From an uncultured Rhizobium sp. (GTDB lineage: Bacteria; Pseudomonadota; Alphaproteobacteria; Rhizobiales; Rhizobiaceae), in NCBI GenBank assembly GCA_945952045.1, contig CAMFHE010000008.1, forward strand, positions 85,769 through 149,768: DNA of 64,000 nucleotides, in the 5' to 3' direction. How positions within the stretch are numbered: position 1 is the stretch's first letter; each line of letters begins with the position of its first letter. A model generated the notes under the pieces. It had not been told where the DNA came from. It did no database searches and saw only the letters and a program-made list of their open reading frames with translations. The translations under genes and the position numbers were made by a program. Below, piece by piece: positions 53,780-63,065 of the stretch.

Positions 53780-54694
53780 CTATCGACCCGGCGGGGGAAA
53801 GTCGCCGCTGTCGCTTCGCCCGCGCGTTTCCGCTGCCATTTCGCCGATCCATTGGCGAAAGGCCTGCATGGCAGCACTTTCTTGCCGGGATTTGAGGCGG
53901 GTCAGCCAGTAAAATCCCTTGGAGACATAGACGGGGAAGGGCTGCTCGATATCGCCAGCGGCCAATTGCCTGCTGAACATCATCGGTGGCGCAAGCGCCA
54001 CGCCCGCGCCCTGAAGGGCTGCCTCGACCATCAGGATCGAGGAATCGAAGACGAGGCCGCGTACTGGCGGCGGCTCGATGCCGGCCGCCTCGAACCAGCC
54101 CGGCCATTCATCGGCGCGATAGGAGCGCAAGAGCGGCTGCCGGGTGATATCCTCGGGCGCTTTCAACCCGCGCGCGATAGAAGGAATGCACAGCGCCGAA
54201 AGCGGCGCCTCGAACAGCGATTCAGCCTCTGTGTCGTGCCACGCGCCATTGCCGAAGCGGATGGCGTAATCCAGCCCCTCGGCGGCGATATCGACGCGGT
54301 TGTTGTTGGTCGAAAGCCGGAGGTCGATATAGGGAAAGCGCGTGCGAAAATCGGCAAGACGCGGCAGCAACCAGCCCACCGCGAAGGTGCCGACCGCGCC
54401 GAGCGTCAGCACGTCGCGCACATGCCCGCCCTCGAAACGGTCGAGCATGTCGGCCATGCGGTCGAAGGCCTCCTGCAAAGTCGGCAGCAGCGCCCGGCCT
54501 TCCTCCGTTATCATCAGCCCGCGCGGCAGGCGGCGAAACAGGGCGGTGCCGAGTCGCTGCTCCAGCAATTTCACCTGATGGCTGACGGCGGCCTGCGTCA
54601 CGCAGAGTTCGATAGCAGCCCGGGTAAAGCTCAGATGCCGGGCCGAGGCCTCGAAGGCGCGCAGCGCATTCAGCGGAAGATGTGGCCGAACCAT
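53780..54694 (-). CDS. LysR-family regulator, AmpR/GcvA-like, divergent from a class D beta-lactamase
   Basis: 304 aa. [67 protein letters not shown], very close in pattern to AmpR and GcvA. Effector domain: [33 protein letters not shown].. [12 protein letters not shown]. It is divergent from a beta-lactamase gene, the usual arrangement for AmpR, which senses muropeptides and induces the lactamase. GcvA-like regulators have the same N-terminus, so the identity rests on context. Confidence 0.87.
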   Translation of the reverse strand: MVRPHLPLNALRAFEASARHLSFTRAAIELCVTQAAVSHQVKLLEQRLGTALFRRLPRGLMITEEGRALLPTLQEAFDRMADMLDRFEGGHVRDVLTLGAVGTFAVGWLLPRLADFRTRFPYIDLRLSTNNNRVDIAAEGLDYAIRFGNGAWHDTEAESLFEAPLSALCIPSIARGLKAPEDITRQPLLRSYRADEWPGWFEAAGIEPPPVRGLVFDSSILMVEAALQGAGVALAPPMMFSRQLAAGDIEQPFPVYVSKGFYWLTRLKSRQESAAMQAFRQWIGEMAAETRGRSDSGDFPPPGR

Positions 54695-54799
54695 GGCAAA
54701 GACCCAAATTTTTCTAATAGCTGGTCACAGATATCATCGTTTGTCGGAGGCCGGCAAGCTAGGTTAGGACTTGGGATATCGATGCAACGGAGCTTCTCC
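54695..54799. promoter_or_regulatory. Divergent promoter region between the AmpR-like and beta-lactamase genes
   Basis: About 105 bases. CTAAT at 54714-54718, a box used by GcvA/AmpR-type regulators, lies close to the regulator start, and GCTAGGTTAGGAC lies further right. The regulator probably binds here to control both genes; exact operator limits are not resolved. Confidence 0.4.
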
Positions 54800-55609
54800 A
54801 TGAGCGGAAAAAGACACTTCACCCTTGCGATATCATTCGCTATTTCAGCGGCTTACCTTACAATTTCCCCGGCCGCCGCCGCGCAAAAACTGACCTGCAC
54901 GCTGATCATAGATGAAACAAGCGGCGATGCCCTGCATCGCGAAGGCACCTGCGACAAGGCGTTTGCGCCGATGTCGACATTCAAACTGCCTTTGGCCATC
55001 ATGGGCTACGATGCCGATATCCTGCTCGATGCGACCACGCCGCGCTGGGATTACAAGCCGGAATTCAACGGCTACAAATCGCAGCAGAAGCCGACCGATC
55101 CGACCATCTGGCTCAAGGATTCCATTGTCTGGTATTCGCAGGAACTGACGCGCCGCCTCGGCGACAAGCGCTTTTCCGACTACGTGCAACGCTTCGACTA
55201 CGGCAATAAGGACATATCAGGCGATCCCGGCAAGCATAACGGCCTGACCCATGCCTGGCTGGCCTCATCGCTGAAAATCTCGCCGGAAGAGCAGGTGCGT
55301 TTCCTGCGCCGCTTGCTGCGCGGCGAATTGCCGGTCTCCGAGGATGCGCTGGAGATGACGAAAGCCGTGGTGCCGCATTTCGAGGCCGGCGATTGGGACG
55401 TGCAGGGCAAGACCGGCACCGGCTCGCTCACCGATGCCAAGGGCGGCAAGGCGCCGATCGGCTGGTTCATCGGCTGGGCGACGCGCGACGACCGCCGCGT
55501 CATCTTCGCTCGCCTGACGGTTGGGGCGAAGAAGGGCGAGCAGCCGGCCGGCCCGGCCGCTCGCGACGATTTCCTCAAGACCTTGCCGGCCCTGTCGGAA
55601 AATTTCTAA
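54800..55609 (+). CDS. Class D beta-lactamase (OXA-type)
   Basis: 269 aa periplasmic serine hydrolase. Signal peptide ([20 protein letters not shown]). Class D motifs are all present: S59-T-F-K62 in [10 protein letters not shown]108-I-V in [11 protein letters not shown]134-G-N in RFDYGNKD and K204-T-G in [18 protein letters not shown] follows. It opens beta-lactam rings through an acyl-serine. GGAGC lies 7 bases before the ATG at 54800; an in-frame ATG six codons earlier is also possible. The ORF-track start 300 codons earlier runs antisense through the regulator gene. Confidence 0.93.
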   Translation: MSGKRHFTLAISFAISAAYLTISPAAAAQKLTCTLIIDETSGDALHREGTCDKAFAPMSTFKLPLAIMGYDADILLDATTPRWDYKPEFNGYKSQQKPTDPTIWLKDSIVWYSQELTRRLGDKRFSDYVQRFDYGNKDISGDPGKHNGLTHAWLASSLKISPEEQVRFLRRLLRGELPVSEDALEMTKAVVPHFEAGDWDVQGKTGTGSLTDAKGGKAPIGWFIGWATRDDRRVIFARLTVGAKKGEQPAGPAARDDFLKTLPALSENF

Positions 55610-55613
55610 CGCC

Positions 55614-56897
55614 TCAGGCCGTCCATTGCTGGATGTCGTCGCGCTCGCCGATGAGCGCGAGACCATGGGCGATGGACAGCAATTCGCCACCGCTTTCGAT
55701 GCGGGCCGCATCGAAGCGCTCGGTGAACAGGCGCCGCACCGCCGGCACGAAGGAGGTGCCGCCGGTCAGGAACACCTTGTCGATATCGCTGGCCTTGCTG
55801 TTGGTCTTTTCGAGGATCTCGTCGAGTGCACCTTCGATTCGGGCGAGGTCGGGGGCGATCCATCCCTCGAATTCCGCGCGCTTGACGACGGTGTGACCGT
55901 CGCGCCCGAGCGGCGCGAAGTTGAACTCCGCTTCCTCCGCTTGCGACAGCGCCATCTTGGTGGCCGAAACTGCCTGATAGAGCGGATAACCCTCGTCATG
56001 CTCGATCAGCTCGATGAAGGTTTCCAGCTTTTCCGGCTCCAGGCTGGAGCGCACCAGCTTCTTGAGATCGGCAAATTCCTTCGAGGTCTTGAACACCGAA
56101 AGCTGATTCCAGCGGCTGAAATTGGCGTAATAGCCGCTCGGCACTTCCAGCACCTTGTCGAAACTCTTGAAGTGGCTGCCCTTGCCGATGCGCGGCGATA
56201 CGATGTTGTCGACGATGCGCGCATCGAACTGGTCGCCGGCAATGCCGACGCCGGAATGGCCGACCGGCTTTGCCGTCAGGCGTCCGCCATGGGTTTCGAA
56301 ACGGATCAGCGAATAGTCGGTTGTGCCGCCGCCGAAATCGGCGACCAGCACGTTTGCATCGGCCATGAGATTCTGCGCGAAATAGAAGGCGGCGGCGACC
56401 GGTTCGTAGACGTAATGGATTTCCGGGAAGCCGAGCCGGGTCAGCGCATCATTGTAGCGGGCAATCGCCAGTTCCTCGTCGGGATTGGCGCCTGCGAAGC
56501 TGACCGGACGGCCGACGACGAGGCGGGAGAAATCGCCATGCCATTCCGTTCCCGCATAGGTCTTCAGCCGCCGCAGGAAGACTTCCATGAGGTCGTCGAA
56601 ATTATATCGCTTGGCAAACACCAGCGTACCCTGGAACAGGGCGCTAGCGGCAAAGGTCTTGATCGATTGCAGGAAACGACAATCGCCGGGATTGTCGATG
56701 AACTGCTGGATCGCCGCCTTGCCGGCTTCCGCCTTGATGGTGCTGGCCTTGTCCTTCATGAAGGACAGCGCCGTGCGCATCGTATCGGTGACGCCGGCGC
56801 TGCTGGTGAATTGCATCGAATGCGTGAAGGCCCCGTCCTCGGCGCGTGCCAGAACCGTATTCGTCGTGCCGAAGTCGAGACCGAGTGCGCCAGCCAT
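55614..56897 (-). CDS. Hsp70-family ATPase (YegD-like)
   Basis: 427 aa. Actin-fold ATPase motifs: GALGLDFGTTNTVLA (phosphate 1), YEPVAAAFYFAQ, VADFGGGTTDYSLIRF (phosphate 2) and DKVFLTGGTSFVPAVRRLF (adenosine). It lacks the DnaK substrate-binding domain, as in YegD. It may be a chaperone-like ATPase of unknown client. The start at 56897 (MAGALGLDFG) is preceded by AAGGGCGCGGAT and puts the phosphate loop at the N-terminus; the ORF-track extension does not belong. Convergent with the beta-lactamase gene. Confidence 0.9.
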   Translation of the reverse strand: MAGALGLDFGTTNTVLARAEDGAFTHSMQFTSSAGVTDTMRTALSFMKDKASTIKAEAGKAAIQQFIDNPGDCRFLQSIKTFAASALFQGTLVFAKRYNFDDLMEVFLRRLKTYAGTEWHGDFSRLVVGRPVSFAGANPDEELAIARYNDALTRLGFPEIHYVYEPVAAAFYFAQNLMADANVLVADFGGGTTDYSLIRFETHGGRLTAKPVGHSGVGIAGDQFDARIVDNIVSPRIGKGSHFKSFDKVLEVPSGYYANFSRWNQLSVFKTSKEFADLKKLVRSSLEPEKLETFIELIEHDEGYPLYQAVSATKMALSQAEEAEFNFAPLGRDGHTVVKRAEFEGWIAPDLARIEGALDEILEKTNSKASDIDKVFLTGGTSFVPAVRRLFTERFDAARIESGGELLSIAHGLALIGERDDIQQWTA

Positions 56898-57056
56898 ATC
56901 CGCGCCCTTTCCATATTTTCCAAGTCGTTTCGTCTGAAATGCCCAGGGGGCAAAAGGCCGGCGAAAACGCCGGCCGCAATGAGGAGGGGCGCTCTTGGCA
57001 TGAACAGGCCGCCAAGGCAAGCACCTCACAGACGAAGACTGGAAAATCAGGCTCTA

Positions 57057-57113
57057 TTTGTTTTGTCGCATTTCCGGATGGAAAACCGGTTCCCACTTTT
57101 CCTGGAAATGCTC
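57057..57113 (-). repeat. Dispersed ~57-bp repeat, copy 2
   Basis: Read on the minus strand: GAGCATTTCCAGGAAAAG through TCCGGAAATGCGACAAAACA, nearly identical to the copy at 21709-21766. It begins exactly at the SDR stop codon (TGAGCATTTCC). Confidence 0.82.
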
Positions 57114-57900
57114 ACACGGAATGGGCGGCACCCCCATCGCAGCGGATGACGCTGCCGGTGATGTAGCTCGCCGGCTGGCTGCACAAGAAGGCGGCGGTGG
57201 TGGCGAATTCCTCGACGCGGCCATAGCGGCCGGCGGGGATGCGTGCTTCCGAGCTGGCGCGAATGTCGTCGATGCTGCGCCCGCTGCGCTTGGCGGCGGC
57301 GCCGTCGAGTTCGTCGAGACGGTCGGTGTGGATGCTGCCCGGAAGCAACAGGTTTGTGGTGATGCCATACGGCGCCACTTCGCCAGCCAGCGTCTTCGAC
57401 CAGCCGGCCAGCGCCGGCCGCAGCGTGTTGGAAAGCGCGAGGCCCGGGATCGGCTCGATCACGCCGGAGGAGGCGACCGTCAGGATGCGGCCCCAGCGGC
57501 GCTCCTTCATGCCCGGCAGCAGCCGGTTGGCAAGCGTGATCTGCTGCAGCACCATGGAGTGGAAATAGGTGATCAGCTTTTCCTCGGTCATGTCCTCGGT
57601 CGAGCCGGGCGTCGGCCCGCCGCTATTGTTGACGAGGATATCGACGCCGCCGAGCTTTTCTTCGGTGGCCTGGACGATGTTCTCGACGAAATCGGCATCG
57701 GTGAGATCACCCCAGACCCAGTCGGCCTTTCCGCCGCCGGCGGCATTGATCTCCGCGCAATTGTCCGCCAGACGGTCGCCATTGCGCCCGCACAGCAGCA
57801 CGTTGACGCCCTCGCGCGCCAGCGCCACGGCAATGCCGCGGCCGAGGCCGCGCGAGGAGGCCAGCACGACGGCGCGTTTTCCCTGAAGTCCCAGATCCAT
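57112..57900 (-). CDS. SDR-family oxidoreductase
   Basis: 262 aa Rossmann enzyme. GKRAVVLASSRGLGRGIAVALAREG is the dinucleotide-binding TGxxxGxG-type motif (here SSRGLGRG), and DILVNNSGGPTPGS is the NNAG-like motif (NNSGG). The catalytic Ser is in ILTVASSGVIEP, but the usual YxxxK is not obvious: the segment reads LALSNTLRPALAGWSKTLAGEVAPYGI, with Asn/Ser instead of Tyr and a Lys. It resembles the 3-oxoacyl reductase-like SDRs that share this change. Substrate unknown. Confidence 0.87.
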   Translation of the reverse strand: MDLGLQGKRAVVLASSRGLGRGIAVALAREGVNVLLCGRNGDRLADNCAEINAAGGGKADWVWGDLTDADFVENIVQATEEKLGGVDILVNNSGGPTPGSTEDMTEEKLITYFHSMVLQQITLANRLLPGMKERRWGRILTVASSGVIEPIPGLALSNTLRPALAGWSKTLAGEVAPYGITTNLLLPGSIHTDRLDELDGAAAKRSGRSIDDIRASSEARIPAGRYGRVEEFATTAAFLCSQPASYITGSVIRCDGGAAHSV

Positions 57901-57923
57901 CTCTTTAGCTCCTCATAAAATTG

Positions 57924-59321
57924 TCAGAAAGGCACCTTGCCCGGATTGAACAGCCCCTTGGGATCGAGCACCGCCTTGATCTGGCGGGCGAGCAGGCGTT
58001 TGACCGGATTGCCGAAGGTCTCGTAGGCATGGCGCTTTTCCTGCCCGACGCCGTGTTCGGCCGAAAAACTGCCCGCCGCCTCGCTGACGCCGCTATAGAC
58101 GGCCGCCTCGATCTCTAACGTTTGTTCCGGCGAAACGTTCTCCGTCTCGGTGATCGACAGGTGCAGGTTTCCGTCGGCGATATGACCGTAGACATAGGCA
58201 CCGTGTTTGGCATCGACGGCCGCCAGGCGTGCACGCATCTCGGCGACATAGGTATCGAGATAGCTCGGCGGCACCGAAACGTCGTAGGACAGCGCCTTCG
58301 GGTGCAGGCGGTAGATGAATTCGGACTCTTCGCGCAGCTGCCAGAATTTGCGCGCCTGGTCGAGCGATTGCGCGACGATGCCGCCGGTCAGCGCCAGCGG
58401 TTCCCACAGCGTTTCCAGCCCTGCCTCGAACAGCTCCATCGTCCGCTCGATGCTTTCGCCGGAGAGTTCCAGCAGCAGTACGGCCGGCGTATCGTCTTCC
58501 AGCCAGCTCGCATCGAAACCGAAGACACCAGCCGCATCGCGGAAAAACTGGCTCCACATCAATTCCGCGCCCTCGACCAGAACCTCCGGCCGCGCCTGGA
58601 AATGGCCGACGATATCGAGCGCCGTTTGTGCGTTCGGCATGCCGATCAGCGCCGTCGCCCGCTCGGTGCGCCGGCTTTCCAGCTTGACGACGACGCGGGT
58701 GACGAGGCCGAGCGCACCTTCTGCGCCGATGAACAGGTGTTTCAGATCCGGCCCGGCGCTGACCTTCACCACGCGGGTGAGATCGCCGAAGGTATCGCCG
58801 TTCGGCAGCACGGCCTCGATGCCGAGCACCTGATGGCGCATGACGCCGTTACGGAAGGCGAGGATGCCACCGGCATTGGTCGAAACCATGCCACCGATGG
58901 TCGCCGTACCGCGTGAGGGCAGGTCGATGCCGGTCGTCAGCCCAAGTTCTGCGGCCGCCTCCTGCAAGGCTTGCAGCGTCACGCCAGCCTGAACGACTGC
59001 GGTGCGCTCGGCGGCATGGATGGCCTCGATGGCAGTCAGCTTGGCCGTCGAGACGATCAATTCGCCCGGCCGGCTGATGCCGCCGCCGACAAGGCCGGTG
59101 CGCCCGCCCTGCGGTACGATGGCGACCCCTTCCGCCGCGCACCAGCGCACCAGCGCGGAGACGGCTTCGACGCTATGGGGCAGGGCCATGACGCCGCCCT
59201 GGAAATTCAGCGGATGCTCGCCGGGCGCGCGATTCTTCAGCTCATCGGGACCGATCAGGCTGATGTCGAGATCGAGCGTTTTCAGCCTGTCGAAAAGTCT
59301 TGCGGCGGCGTCTTCGACCAT
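57924..59321 (-). CDS. FAD-binding oxidase/dehydrogenase (GlcD/2-hydroxyglutarate dehydrogenase-like)
   Basis: 465 aa. FAD-binding type 4 domain: VSALVRWCAAEGVAIVPQGGRTGLVGGGISRPGELIV and GTATIGGMVSTNAGGILAFRNGVMRHQVLGIEAVLPNG. C-terminal FAD-oxidase domain: YVYGHIADGNLHLSI and AEHGVGQEKRHAYE. It oxidises a D-2-hydroxy acid such as glycolate, D-lactate or 2-hydroxyglutarate. It lies upstream of ETF-QO on the opposite strand, which fits an electron-transfer link, since several such dehydrogenases donate to ETF. GGGAGACGAGAC precedes the ATG at 59321. Confidence 0.9.
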   Translation of the reverse strand: MVEDAAARLFDRLKTLDLDISLIGPDELKNRAPGEHPLNFQGGVMALPHSVEAVSALVRWCAAEGVAIVPQGGRTGLVGGGISRPGELIVSTAKLTAIEAIHAAERTAVVQAGVTLQALQEAAAELGLTTGIDLPSRGTATIGGMVSTNAGGILAFRNGVMRHQVLGIEAVLPNGDTFGDLTRVVKVSAGPDLKHLFIGAEGALGLVTRVVVKLESRRTERATALIGMPNAQTALDIVGHFQARPEVLVEGAELMWSQFFRDAAGVFGFDASWLEDDTPAVLLLELSGESIERTMELFEAGLETLWEPLALTGGIVAQSLDQARKFWQLREESEFIYRLHPKALSYDVSVPPSYLDTYVAEMRARLAAVDAKHGAYVYGHIADGNLHLSITETENVSPEQTLEIEAAVYSGVSEAAGSFSAEHGVGQEKRHAYETFGNPVKRLLARQIKAVLDPKGLFNPGKVPF

Positions 59322-59537
59322 GTCTCGTCTCCCGATTTTTTCCGATGATGCTTTAGCTATGGCGTAGCGCTCCTGACGCAAGAAATGCAAGCATTGGCGG
59401 GAAGGAGCGCAAAATAATTATGCGCGCGTACAATTGGGCGAAACACGTCGCATCCAAGCTCGACAAAGCCAAATGGTTTTGACAAGAGATAAACAAACAG
59501 GCCTATAGGCGCAGCCGTCCATTTGGAGAATGAGAGC

Positions 59538-61202
59538 ATGAGTGAAACCCTCGACCTCCCCGAACGCGAAAGCATGGAGTTCGATGTCGTGATCGTCGGT
59601 GGCGGGCCTGCCGGTCTGTCGGCTGCGATCCGGTTGAAGCAGAACAATCCGGAGCTTTCGGTCGTGGTGCTGGAAAAGGGCTCCGAAGTCGGCGCCCATA
59701 TCCTGTCGGGCGCCGTCGTCGATCCGGTCGGCATCGATGCGCTTCTGCCCGGCTGGCGCGAGGATGACAGCCATCCCTTCAAGACCAAGGTGACGGACGA
59801 CCACTTCCTGTTCCTGGGGCCGGCTGGCTCGATCCGCCTGCCGAATTTCGCCATGCCGCCGTTGATGAACAATCACGGCAATTATATCGTCTCGCTCGGA
59901 AACGTCTGTCGCTGGCTGGCGACCAAGGCGGAAGAGCTTGGCGTCGAAATCTATCCGGGCTTTGCCGCCGCCGAAGTGATTTACAACGACGCGGGCGCCG
60001 TCATCGGTGTCGCCACGGGCGACATGGGCATCGAGCGCAACGGCGAGCCCGGCCCGAACTTTACCCGCGGCATGGAGCTGCTCGGCAAATATACGCTGAT
60101 CTCCGAAGGCGTGCGCGGCTCGCTCGCCAAGCAGCTGATTTCGAAGTTCAAGCTCGACGAAGGCCGCGAACCGCAGAAGTTCGGCATCGGCATCAAGGAA
60201 TTGTGGCAAATCAAGCCGGAGAAGCACAAGCAGGGTCTCGTGCAGCATTCCTTCGGCTGGCCGCTCGACATGAAGACCGGTGGCGGTTCCTTCCTTTATC
60301 ATCTGGAAGACAATCTCGTCGCCGTCGGCTTCGTGATGCATCTGAACTACAAGAACCCCTATCTCTTCCCCTTCGAGGAATTCCAGCGTTTCAAGACGCA
60401 TCCGGCGATCCGCGATACCTTCGAGGGCGGCAAGCGCCTGTCCTATGGCGCCCGCGCCATCACCGAGGGTGGCTATCAGTCCGTGCCGAAACTGTCCTTC
60501 CCGGGCGGTGCGCTGATCGGCTGTTCGGCCGGCTTCGTCAACGTGCCGCGCATCAAGGGCAGCCACAATGCGGTGCTGTCCGGCATTCTCGCCGCCGACA
60601 AGCTGGCCGATGCGATTGCCAACGGCCGCGCCCATGACGAACCGGTGGAGATCGAAAACGAATGGCGCCAGACCGCCATCGGCAAGGACCTGAAGAAGGT
60701 TCGCAACGTCAAGCCGCTGTGGTCGCGCTTCGGCACGGCTGTTGGCATCGGCCTCGGCGCGCTCGACATGTGGACCAATACGCTGTTCGGCGCCTCGCTG
60801 TTCGGTACGCTGAAGCATGGCAAGACCGATGCGCAGTCGCTGGAGCCGGCAGCCCAGCACAAGAAGATCGACTATCCGAAGCCCGACGGCGTCCTGACCT
60901 TCGACCGCCTGTCCTCGGTGTTCCTGTCGAACACCAACCATGAGGAAGACCAGCCGATCCATCTGCAGCTCAAGAATCCTGCCCTGCAGAAGAGCTCGGA
61001 ACTGGATGTCTTCGCCGGTCCGTCGACGCGTTACTGTCCGGCAGGCGTCTACGAATGGGTGGAGAAGGACGGTCAGGAGGTCTTCGTCATCAACGCCCAG
61101 AACTGCGTTCACTGCAAGACCTGCGACATCAAGGATCCCAACCAGAACATCAACTGGGTGCCGCCGCAAGGGGGCGAAGGGCCGGTCTACCCGAACATGT
61201 GA
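59538..61202 (+). CDS. Electron transfer flavoprotein-ubiquinone oxidoreductase
   Basis: 554 aa. FAD-binding FDVVIVGGGPAGLSAAIRLKQ, LEKGSEVGAHILSGAVVDPVG, FGWPLDMKTGGGSFLYHLEDN and the C-terminal 4Fe-4S cysteines (RYCPAGVYEW, NAQNCVHCKTCDIKDP) define ETF-QO. It passes electrons from ETF to ubiquinone at the membrane. The ATG at 59538 (MSETLDLPERESM) follows GAATGAGAGC. Its last 28 bases are repeated 74 bases further on. Confidence 0.95.
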   Translation: MSETLDLPERESMEFDVVIVGGGPAGLSAAIRLKQNNPELSVVVLEKGSEVGAHILSGAVVDPVGIDALLPGWREDDSHPFKTKVTDDHFLFLGPAGSIRLPNFAMPPLMNNHGNYIVSLGNVCRWLATKAEELGVEIYPGFAAAEVIYNDAGAVIGVATGDMGIERNGEPGPNFTRGMELLGKYTLISEGVRGSLAKQLISKFKLDEGREPQKFGIGIKELWQIKPEKHKQGLVQHSFGWPLDMKTGGGSFLYHLEDNLVAVGFVMHLNYKNPYLFPFEEFQRFKTHPAIRDTFEGGKRLSYGARAITEGGYQSVPKLSFPGGALIGCSAGFVNVPRIKGSHNAVLSGILAADKLADAIANGRAHDEPVEIENEWRQTAIGKDLKKVRNVKPLWSRFGTAVGIGLGALDMWTNTLFGASLFGTLKHGKTDAQSLEPAAQHKKIDYPKPDGVLTFDRLSSVFLSNTNHEEDQPIHLQLKNPALQKSSELDVFAGPSTRYCPAGVYEWVEKDGQEVFVINAQNCVHCKTCDIKDPNQNINWVPPQGGEGPVYPNM

Positions 61203-61246
61203 TGTTCGGCAGGCGGACCGCACGGACCCCCGCAACAAGAGAGAGC

Positions 61247-61274
61247 GGCGAAGGGCCGGTCTATCCCAACATGT
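61247..61274 (+). repeat. Duplicated 3' end of the ETF-QO gene
   Basis: GGCGAAGGGCCGGTCTA.. at 61247-61274 repeats 61173-61200 with 26 of 28 bases identical; both encode GEGPVYPNM before a stop. The offset of 74 bases puts the second copy out of frame with ETF-QO. Confidence 0.85.
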
Positions 61275-61280
61275 AAAATG

Positions 61281-61320
61281 CAAAGAGGCCGGCGGGATCA
61301 TCCGCCGGCCTCTTGCTTTG
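61281..61320. terminator. Bidirectional terminator between ETF-QO and mgtE
   Basis: AAGAGGCCGGCGG (61283-61295) and CCGCCGGCCTCTT (61302-61314) form a perfect 13-bp stem with loop GATCAT, between convergent genes. Confidence 0.88.
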
Positions 61321-61331
61321 ATGATCGTGGC

Positions 61332-62714
61332 TTAAAGCAGCGTCCCGCTCAAGATCACCAGCGCCACGCTGAAATAGATCACGAGACCGCTGACATCGAC
61401 CAGCGTCGCGACGAAGGGCGCCGAGGCGCTGGCGGGATCGAGTCGCAGCTTTTGCAGAAGGAAAGGCAGCATAGAGCCGGCCATGGAGCCGAAGGTGACG
61501 ATGCCGATCAGCGCGGCGAAGACGGTCAGGCCGACAAGCTGCCAGTGCGGACCGTAGTCGTAGAAACCGGCCGACTGCCACAGTGCGATGCGGGCGAAAC
61601 CAACGAGGCCGAGAATGCCGCCGAGCACCAGCCCGGTCGGCAGTTCGCGCAAGGCGACGCGCCACCAGTCGGAAAGCTTCAACTCGCCGAGCGCCAGCGC
61701 CCGGATGATCAGCGACGTCGCCTGCGATCCCGAATTGCCGCCGGAGCTCATGATGAGCGGCACGAACAGGGTGAGCACGATGGCCTTTTCCAGTTCGGTC
61801 TCGAAATGCTGCATGGCGCTCGCCGTCAGCATTTCACCGAGGAAGAGCGCGGCCAGCCAGCCGGCGCGCTTCTGGATCATGCCGGCCATGCTGATCTTCA
61901 TGTAGGGTTTGCCAAGCGCTTCCATGCCGCCGAATTTCTGGGCGTCCTCGGTCGTATCGGCGATCATCGTATCGATGACGTCGTCGACGGTGACGATGCC
62001 GAGAACCCGGGCGTATTCGTCCAGAACCGGCAGGGCGAGCAGGTTGTTGGCGCGGATCAGCCGGGCGACCTCTTCCTGCGGCGTCAGCGGCGTGACGCTG
62101 ACCACGCCGTCGCGGCGGGCAACCGTCAGGATATTGGCGTCGGCCTCACCCATGATCAGTCGCCGCAGCGTGACGACGCCGACGAGGTTGCCATGCAGCC
62201 GGTCGAGTACATAGATCGCATAGATCGTCTCGCTGGCCTTCTCCACCTTGCGGATATGGGCAAGCGCATCGGCGACCGAAAAATTCTCGGGAACGCTGAC
62301 GAATTCCGTGGTCATCATAGCGCCGGCTGTGCGCTGCGGATAATGCATCAGGTGTTCGACGGCACGAGCCGTGGCCGGATCCAGCCGGGCGAAGATGGCG
62401 GTGCGCCGGCCTTCGTCGTCCATGGCCTGGAACAGGTCGGTGACGCGGTCATGCGCCGTGCCCTTCAGCAGGCGCACGGCCTGCTCGATCGGCAGGGCCG
62501 AAACGATTTCGGCGGCGTGATGCAGCTCCGGACGGGCCAGCAGCGCCAGCGCCTTGCCTTCCGGCAGGGTAGTCAGGACCTGGGCTGCCTCAGGCACGGT
62601 GAGACCGTTGAGCTGCTCGACACGTTCGGCAAGCGAAGGCGTCGTGGCAAGGCCGGTGGGAAGGAAAATACGGGCGGCGCGGCCGGCCCGTTCGGGAAAG
62701 CTTTGGAAGTTCAT
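61332..62714 (-). CDS. mgtE: Magnesium transporter MgtE
   Basis: 460 aa. N-terminal MgtE domain (LNGLTVPEAAQVLTTLPEGKALALLARPE), two CBS domains (HYPQRTAGAMMTTEFVSVPENFSVADALAHI; GVVSVTPLTPQEEVARLIRANNLLALPVLDEYARVLGIVTVDDVIDTM), and five membrane helices with LIMSSGGNSGSQATSLIIRALALGE, the conserved pore region. It imports Mg2+ and is gated by Mg2+ at the CBS/N domains. GGAAAGGCGAGC precedes the ATG. Confidence 0.95.
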   Translation of the reverse strand: MNFQSFPERAGRAARIFLPTGLATTPSLAERVEQLNGLTVPEAAQVLTTLPEGKALALLARPELHHAAEIVSALPIEQAVRLLKGTAHDRVTDLFQAMDDEGRRTAIFARLDPATARAVEHLMHYPQRTAGAMMTTEFVSVPENFSVADALAHIRKVEKASETIYAIYVLDRLHGNLVGVVTLRRLIMGEADANILTVARRDGVVSVTPLTPQEEVARLIRANNLLALPVLDEYARVLGIVTVDDVIDTMIADTTEDAQKFGGMEALGKPYMKISMAGMIQKRAGWLAALFLGEMLTASAMQHFETELEKAIVLTLFVPLIMSSGGNSGSQATSLIIRALALGELKLSDWWRVALRELPTGLVLGGILGLVGFARIALWQSAGFYDYGPHWQLVGLTVFAALIGIVTFGSMAGSMLPFLLQKLRLDPASASAPFVATLVDVSGLVIYFSVALVILSGTLL

Positions 62715-63065
62715 ATTGCTCGCCTTTCCGTCGATTGCACACCCCGTGCAACCGCGTGGACGAGCTGACGGGCGTCAGACCACGATGGCCGCTCGGGGCT
62801 TGCTCAATCGACCGCTACTGTCGCTTGGCATCGTAATGATGGCTCCGTTGAACTCCGCGCGGGGTGAGAAAAAGTCAGCGCGTAACGCATGAGGTGATCC
62901 TGTTTTCTGCAAATGTCAAGCGACGGAGTGTCGCAGCCTCCGCGGCGTGCGAAGCGCCGGATTTTCGCCATAGGCGTGAATGGAAAGAGCGGTGTCTTTA
63001 CCGGCTGTTAACTATGTTTTCCGTAAGTTTCGGGACATCAACGAACCGTTTACGAAAGCGTGCCG
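62715..63065. other. Divergent intergenic region upstream of mgtE and the L,D-transpeptidase
   Basis: About 350 bases with no supported gene. A small dyad TTGCAC-acccc-GTGCAA (62735-62751) lies in the mgtE leader. I see no recognisable Mg2+ riboswitch. The promoters of both genes should be here. Confidence 0.45.

Noticed and set aside
61055-61276. 73-aa ORF ending GEGPVYPNM
   Set aside because: Frame shadow of ETF-QO that runs into the duplicated 28-bp tail; reported as a duplication, not a gene.
62715-62890. Mg2+ riboswitch (M-box) before mgtE
   Set aside because: Only a 6-bp dyad is present; the conserved M-box elements are not recognisable.
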